In this document: piece by piece, positions 60,104-64,000 of the stretch
Layout of the letters: each line of letters begins with the position of its first letter
Numbering within the stretch: position 1 is the stretch's first letter
From: Mariniblastus sp964414815
GTDB taxonomy: Bacteria; Planctomycetota; Planctomycetia; Pirellulales; Pirellulaceae
Direction: 5' to 3'
Assembly (NCBI GenBank): GCA_964414815.1
Contig: CAYPXY010000011.1
Location: forward strand, 1 to 64,000
Length of the DNA: 64,000 nucleotides
Program-made: the position numbers and the translations under genes
The notes under the pieces: generated by a model
What the model saw: only the letters and a program-made list of their open reading frames with translations
Told to the model about the DNA's origin: nothing
Database searches by the model: none

Positions 60104-61528
60104 CTATTGTACTTTCTTGATGGTGACTTCCAAGACGCCTTCATTGTCACTGATACGGGCCGTTGATTCATTGATCCGCAGGCAAAGCGTGCCTGATGTT
60201 TTGATGGTCATGTCGGCAGATTCGCCTGCCGAGACCGGATCGAGCAACCCGGCAATGGCGGCGGCCGAATCTTCCGAATCGACCTGCACGGTGCCGATCA
60301 GCAAAACTCCCAGGGGCTTGCCCTGATGATAATCAAGGGTGATTCCGTTGGCGGTGCTGATCCAGGGAATGGTTCGATCGCCCTCGATGGACTGGCCGAC
60401 GGTGTATCGGCTGGAGCAGAGAATCTGAATGCGATCCCCCTGCTCTACTTTGATTTCGGTTGCCTGCCATCCGTGATCGGTTCGCAGCAAAATGGTTTCA
60501 GCCGCAGCGTCCTTGCGGATCGTGGTGGTGGATGACAGGCAGGTGCGCGGGACGTCGGTGCCGTAATCGAGCTCGTGGACATAGAGTTGCCAGTCGCGAT
60601 CGAGCGTTTCCCAATGCGGGGTCAATGCTTCATAGATGCTCCTCTCGAATCGGGAGATCGGTTGATTGCATTGTTGATGCAGCTTGGCAAATGGAGCCTT
60701 GCTCAGCTCATGGTTTGACAGGAATTCGCAAAGTGCCCAAGCCCAACCGTAGTAGCGAACATCACGGAAGGAGTGGTTGGGCAGGAACATCGCTTCCTTC
60801 AAACTCAGCCCCTGATTCTGAGCGAGGTCTTTTTGAACCAGGGTCACGCGCCCCCAGTACGGGACAAGATTGCGGTCGTTCGGTGAGAGGTTGAGCGTCA
60901 ATTGAAACGGCGGTTTTCCATCTGCGGCATCAAGTTGATGCAGTGCCAGTTTCTCGGCCATCCCTTCGGCGAACCAGGGACAGCCCTGACCGTTGAGAAA
61001 CCAGGCCATAAATGCATGAGTGCCCTCATGCAGCAAAAGATGTCGCGTGTAGTAGGGACCAGGCTGAACATAGACCCACATGTTTCTGCCATGTTGGAAC
61101 CCGGCGGGAAATCGCGGCAAGTCCGGTGGAATCAGTCCCGCTTTTTGAAAGCGGGCTTCGTCTTCCATCACAAACGCACGTATCTTCCAGGATTCGGTTC
61201 GTTGTTGAGGGATTGAAAAATATTCGCACCACTGAGCGATTGCCAAATCAAAAATCTGCGGTAGCTGATCGACGTCGTCACGGCCACGAGCGTCGGTGTA
61301 CAATTCCAGATGTGTGCTGTTCGTGATTCGAATACCGGTGGCCAGAACCCGGTCTTGGTCGATTTCAAACGGAGGTGGTTGCTGTGGGTTGATGCGCTGC
61401 ATCCGGTCGCTGATTGCGTCGGGTTCTTGAGAAACGACCGAAATTATTAATGTGAAATTTAATGCATTTATGATGAGGGCGATTGAAGCAAGAGCAGCAA
61501 TTGTTTTGATGGAGGTTCTGTTCATCAT
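60104..61528 (-). CDS. exported gluzincin-type metalloprotease with C-terminal PA-IL-like domain
   Basis: A 474-residue protein with an N-terminal membrane or signal helix (IKTIAALASIALIINALNFT). The metallopeptidase motif is RHLLLHEGTHAFMAWFLNG (HExxH variant HEGTH, about residue 175) followed by PWFAEGMAEKLALH, the Glu third ligand, placing it with peptidase MA-like/DUF1570 proteins. From about residue 350 a beta-sandwich segment with WQATEIKVEQGDRIQILCSS, PLGVLLIGTVQVD and SGTLCLRINESTARISDNEG resembles the PA-IL (LecA) sugar-binding fold. The ATG at 61528, 5 bp after the previous stop, is preferred over an overlapping GTG at 61540. Paired with the ATP-grasp gene upstream. Confidence 0.8.
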   Translation of the reverse strand: MMNRTSIKTIAALASIALIINALNFTLIISVVSQEPDAISDRMQRINPQQPPPFEIDQDRVLATGIRITNSTHLELYTDARGRDDVDQLPQIFDLAIAQWCEYFSIPQQRTESWKIRAFVMEDEARFQKAGLIPPDLPRFPAGFQHGRNMWVYVQPGPYYTRHLLLHEGTHAFMAWFLNGQGCPWFAEGMAEKLALHQLDAADGKPPFQLTLNLSPNDRNLVPYWGRVTLVQKDLAQNQGLSLKEAMFLPNHSFRDVRYYGWAWALCEFLSNHELSKAPFAKLHQQCNQPISRFERSIYEALTPHWETLDRDWQLYVHELDYGTDVPRTCLSSTTTIRKDAAAETILLRTDHGWQATEIKVEQGDRIQILCSSRYTVGQSIEGDRTIPWISTANGITLDYHQGKPLGVLLIGTVQVDSEDSAAAIAGLLDPVSAGESADMTIKTSGTLCLRINESTARISDNEGVLEVTIKKVQ

Positions 61529-61532
61529 GCGA

Positions 61533-62417
61533 TTATCCACGACTGGGCATCACGGGCTGCATCATCATACGATCGAATGTTTCTGCAAAACGGATTGGCG
61601 AGCCTTCGTCAAAAGTGAAATAGAGCGACGGCTCGATCAGTTCGACTTCCATCAATGTCGGCTCGTCATTCCAGTAGACGAAATCGACTCTCGCATATAA
61701 CAAGGTTTCGCCCAGTTGATCGATGACTTGTTGCCCGGTCTCGAGTAGATCGGGTGAGGGGGCAATGCTTTGGAGGAATCCGCCGTGTTCTTCCTGCACT
61801 CGAAAGTCACCCTCTTTTGGTTGTTTGAGGATCGCGTGACTGAATTGGCCGCCGAAGTAAATCAGTGAAAACTCACCGATGGTATGGATGGTTTCAACAA
61901 ACGGCTGCACCATGAACGGTTTGTCACGAAACGTGCATTGGGCGGCGTCTCGATGGTTGGGGCTGGCCTGATCAATCACAAACGTGTCATCGGCATTAGC
62001 ACCTACGACGGGTTTGACAACGATTTTTCCGGCGACGGATTCTTCAAGCCAGCGATCGAGATCACCGGGGACCATTCGGTCGGCCCACTGCGTCGGTAGA
62101 ATCCGGATGCCTTTTCGCTGCAGATCCCGCAAGTAGTTTTTGTTCAGGTTCCACTGGCAGTACGAAAACGAATTAAACAGTTTGGTGCCGCAGGCTTCGA
62201 TCTGTTCGAGCGTTGCCAGAAATGCTTGGGTGTGCTTTTGGTAGTCCCAGGTGGATCGAATGATGACCGCTTCGAATTCTCTCCAGTTGACATGGGGGCG
62301 GTTCCATGGGATCTCTTCGACTTGCCAGCCGAGCTGGGCCATGGGGCCGTAAGTCAGGGAGTCGTAAGCGTGAAAGCCACTCAAATCCTCCATGGTGAGG
62401 TAGGCGCATGGTCTCAT
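61533..62417 (-). CDS. ATP-grasp ligase (RimK/glutathione-synthetase-like)
   Basis: A 294-residue enzyme from the ATG at 62417; the open frame runs on to 62747 on the minus strand but that part overlaps the terminator and the Cys-rich gene. Visible: VIIRSTWDYQKHTQAFLATL (N-domain), KNYLRDLQRKGIRILPTQWA, the ATP-binding AGKIVVKPVVGANADDTFVI (Lys about 160), FMVQPFVETIHTIGEFSLIY (hinge about 205) and LMEVELIEPSLYFTFDEGSP with the metal-binding Glu pair (about 265). Substrates are unknown. It is followed 5 bp on by the metalloprotease gene, likely an operon. Confidence 0.85.
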   Translation of the reverse strand: MRPCAYLTMEDLSGFHAYDSLTYGPMAQLGWQVEEIPWNRPHVNWREFEAVIIRSTWDYQKHTQAFLATLEQIEACGTKLFNSFSYCQWNLNKNYLRDLQRKGIRILPTQWADRMVPGDLDRWLEESVAGKIVVKPVVGANADDTFVIDQASPNHRDAAQCTFRDKPFMVQPFVETIHTIGEFSLIYFGGQFSHAILKQPKEGDFRVQEEHGGFLQSIAPSPDLLETGQQVIDQLGETLLYARVDFVYWNDEPTLMEVELIEPSLYFTFDEGSPIRFAETFDRMMMQPVMPSRG

Positions 62418-62483
62418 GGGTTCATTCCGATGTTTTTCAATTTTTCCGTAGCTTTTCCAGGGCTGTGAGTTTAATTTTTCCAT

Positions 62484-62510
62484 AAAAAAACGCCAGCCGA
62501 GTGGCTGGCG
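62484..62510 (-). terminator. rho-independent terminator of the Cys-rich gene
   Basis: CGCCAGCC (62491-62498) and GGCTGGCG (62503-62510) form an 8-bp stem with a 4-nt loop; the A-run 62484-62490 becomes a T-run on the minus strand. It lies 30 bp after the stop of the minus-strand gene ending at 62540. Confidence 0.92.
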
Positions 62511-62539
62511 TTTGTCATTCAATCCGATTCGAATCGGGA

Positions 62540-62968
62540 TTAGTAGCAGCAACCGTTGGAACGACCTGCCGATGCCAGGCGGCCCCGGAATCCACGGATG
62601 ATTTGTGGACGAGCCGAGAGCCGATTGCCACGTGAGTAACCGCAGCAGTCGTTGGCTGGTGCATAGTGGTTGTTGCAACCACATGCTGATGAACCGAAGC
62701 TGGCTACGGGGGCAGCAAAAGCAACAACGGGTGAGCCGCACCCGCAACCACTGCCGGTCACGACATTTTCGCCGGCATGCGGAGGAAGTGGCTGGCCTTC
62801 TACAACCGTTGCGACATCTGGTACCGGTACGGCGGGCGTTACGTCATCTTGTGCCGAAGTGAGTACGACGGCTGAATCGGGAACTTCAACCACCGATTGA
62901 ACTTCTTGAGCCGAGACACCTGCCACATACAGCAAGCCACTAAATAGTACAACGAACAAATTCTTCAT
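62540..62968 (-). CDS. secreted protein with Cys-rich C-terminal half and CCY ending
   Basis: A 142-residue exported protein with a signal peptide (KNLFVVLFSGLLYVAGVSAQ). The first half is Val/Asp/Pro-rich (VVEVPDSAVVLTSAQDDVTP), the second has CGCGSP, SSACGCNNHYAPANDCCGYS and the ending RGFRGRLASAGRSNGCCY. The last residues match the 47830-48498 protein (RRSNCCY), while the rest is not alignable, so the C-terminus is a candidate sorting or cross-linking signal shared by a family. Has its own terminator. Confidence 0.85.
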   Translation of the reverse strand: MKNLFVVLFSGLLYVAGVSAQEVQSVVEVPDSAVVLTSAQDDVTPAVPVPDVATVVEGQPLPPHAGENVVTGSGCGCGSPVVAFAAPVASFGSSACGCNNHYAPANDCCGYSRGNRLSARPQIIRGFRGRLASAGRSNGCCY

Positions 62969-63174
62969 TTGAAATTCTCTTTAACTAAGTGTTGGGAATT
63001 AAATTCCATTTCGACTGATCCTGATCCCTTATAAGATACCCCGATTGATTGAGAGGTCAATACCCAAGCCGTAAATGTCGCAATGTCACCCCAGCCGTTA
63101 AAGCTTTGTCAGGTGGTAATGTTTGCCGTTGCCGACTGAGTGCAGCAAGTATGGCGTTCACGGGAAATGGAATC

Positions 63175-63426
63175 GCTTAGCCACAAGCCGACGGGGGTTG
63201 CTGCCAAAAATGTATTGCAATGCCGAAATCATTCCATCAGCAAACCCCCAAGGCGCGTGGGGCGCTGGTTGCTGGTATTTTATTGGGAGACGGTTTGGTT
63301 TCGGAGGCTGTACCCGGCCGTCGCGCCTGCGCCGACCACCTCTCGATCTTCGGGCTTCAATCAACTGGCTCAACGACAACGTAAGGTCGCTTCTAACCAA
63401 TGGTCGGCTTCGGCTTGCGGCTAAAC
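63175..63426 (-). repeat. MITE-like repeat family 1, full copy C (inverted)
   Basis: 252 bp in opposite orientation. Ends GCTTAGCCACAAGCCG (63175-63190; two changes from the consensus) and CGGCTTGCGGCTAAAC (63411-63426). The GGGGGTTGCTG hairpin half is near the left end. Outer motifs CGTTCACG (63156) and CGTGAACG (63438) form a second, outer inverted repeat. It occupies most of 62969-63474, where no gene is seen. Confidence 0.9.
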
Positions 63427-63474
63427 AGTTTGCTTGTCGTGAACGGTTGCAGATTGTACGAGTGCAGCGACGAT

Positions 63475-64000
63475 CTAATGACTTAACGACACCAGCCCTG
63501 AAGTCGACTGGCCAGTCAACACAGTCCCCATCAAGGTAAATGGGCTTACATCATAGATTCCGATTCGAATCGATTGCCCCACCAGCCGGGTGGTTCCATC
63601 GAAGACAACAATTCGGTCGCAATGCGTTCGACCCGTCAGTTGAATCGGAACGCCATCGGCGACCTGTGGATGATGGTATTCGTTGAGGCCACTGGCGGTC
63701 GCATGATCAAAATCCGTTTTGCCTAAATCAGTGGGGGCAACGTCAGGCTTGTCCGTATGGGGCCGTTCAATCTGATTTTCGGAGGAACCAAATCGTTTGC
63801 TGGGGCCTTCCACCAGCACTTCGACGGTCTCGCCCAGAAATCGCTGGTTGTCTTCTTCGCTGATTCGGTTTTGCACGGCCAGCAACTCGTTGTTTCGCCT
63901 TCGTTTGACTTCGAACGGAATGTCATCTTTCAGAAGGGAGGATGCCTTGGTACCAGGCCGTTCACTGTATTTGAAAATGAAGCTATTTTTGAACCGGCAT
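63475..64000 (-). CDS. miaB: tRNA-2-methylthio-N6-dimethylallyladenosine synthase, C-terminal part (cut by window edge)
   Basis: Radical-SAM methylthiotransferase modifying A37 of tRNAs. Only the C-terminal end is in the window; the gene continues beyond 64000. The visible part begins with the MiaB signature FKNSFIFKYSERPGTKAS, then VKRRRNNELLAVQNRISEED, a TRAM domain LGETVEVLVEGPSKR and LTGRTHCDRIVVFDGTTRLV. Between these TRAM halves is an extra segment of about 45 residues (QIERPHTDKPDVAPTDLGKT and following) not present in standard MiaB. No operon partner is visible on this side. Confidence 0.88.
   Translation of the reverse strand, partial: CRFKNSFIFKYSERPGTKASSLLKDDIPFEVKRRRNNELLAVQNRISEEDNQRFLGETVEVLVEGPSKRFGSSENQIERPHTDKPDVAPTDLGKTDFDHATASGLNEYHHPQVADGVPIQLTGRTHCDRIVVFDGTTRLVGQSIRIGIYDVSPFTLMGTVLTGQSTSGLVSLSH

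Noticed and set aside
62418..62747. 110-residue N-terminal extension of the ATP-grasp ligase
   Set aside because: It overlaps the terminator and the antisense of the Cys-rich gene in the same direction, with non-protein-like composition; ATG at 62417 fits the family.

Overview
This 64 kb window comes from a chromosome that looks planctomycetal, most like the Pirellulales or a relative. The pointers are many secreted or membrane proteins of unknown function, an MJ0042-type zinc-ribbon membrane protein, an enlarged ribosomal protein L17, an LTxxQ-repeat secreted protein, Cys-rich exported proteins, weak Shine-Dalgarno usage, and many TIR-bounded intergenic repeats. Base composition is moderately GC-rich and looks even. 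I see no tRNA, rRNA, CRISPR array, prophage or transposase gene.

Layout. 0.2-3.4 kb: two HtrA-like genes (the second a degenerate protease with a PDZ domain inserted) convergent with ruvX. 3.9-9.1 kb: a minus-strand run metK, small unknown, UDP-sugar pyrophosphorylase, manC, exported lipase-like hydrolase. 9.6-16.7 kb: PQQ-propeller protein, MMPL/RND exporter, panC, sufS, dienelactone hydrolase. 17.2-25.7 kb: LTxxQ protein, rpsO-pnp, antitoxin-like protein with a soluble histidine kinase, tandem-parvulin foldase, small unknown. 25.9-30.8 kb: phoH-pgpH-ybeY and a zinc-ribbon/DUF4328 membrane protein. 31-39.4 kb: acetate-type symporter pair, ArsC-like protein, tdk, STAS protein, ATP-grasp ligase, M16 peptidase and a frameshifted small gene. 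39.6-42.6 kb: the end of the alpha-operon (rpmJ, rpsM, rpsK, rpoA, rplQ). 43.1-49.3 kb: pentaheme cytochrome, outer-membrane barrel, Cys-rich secreted protein and a decayed DNA methyltransferase. 49.7-54.7 kb: pilT, two PilB/GspE-like proteins without ATPase motifs, and a CvpA-like protein. 55.2-64 kb: prfB with a programmed frameshift, two small unknowns, a TPR protein, glyA, a gluzincin with a lectin-like domain, an ATP-grasp ligase, a second Cys-rich secreted protein, and the end of miaB.

The most unusual items are: (1) the overlapping operon pilT - membrane-anchored pseudo-PilB - cytosolic pseudo-PilB - CvpA-like, where only PilT keeps ATPase motifs; (2) a 63-nt heptamer tandem array that fills the whole gap between a multiheme cytochrome gene and an outer-membrane barrel gene and supplies the A of the barrel's ATG; (3) two secreted Cys-rich proteins sharing a C-terminal RSN(G)CCY ending; (4) several families of MITE-like intergenic repeats, one with three copies of 252-256 bp bounded by 16-bp TIRs.

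Starts were re-chosen wherever the longest open frame ran into a repeat or an upstream gene. Family assignments rest on motifs read by eye; no database search was possible.
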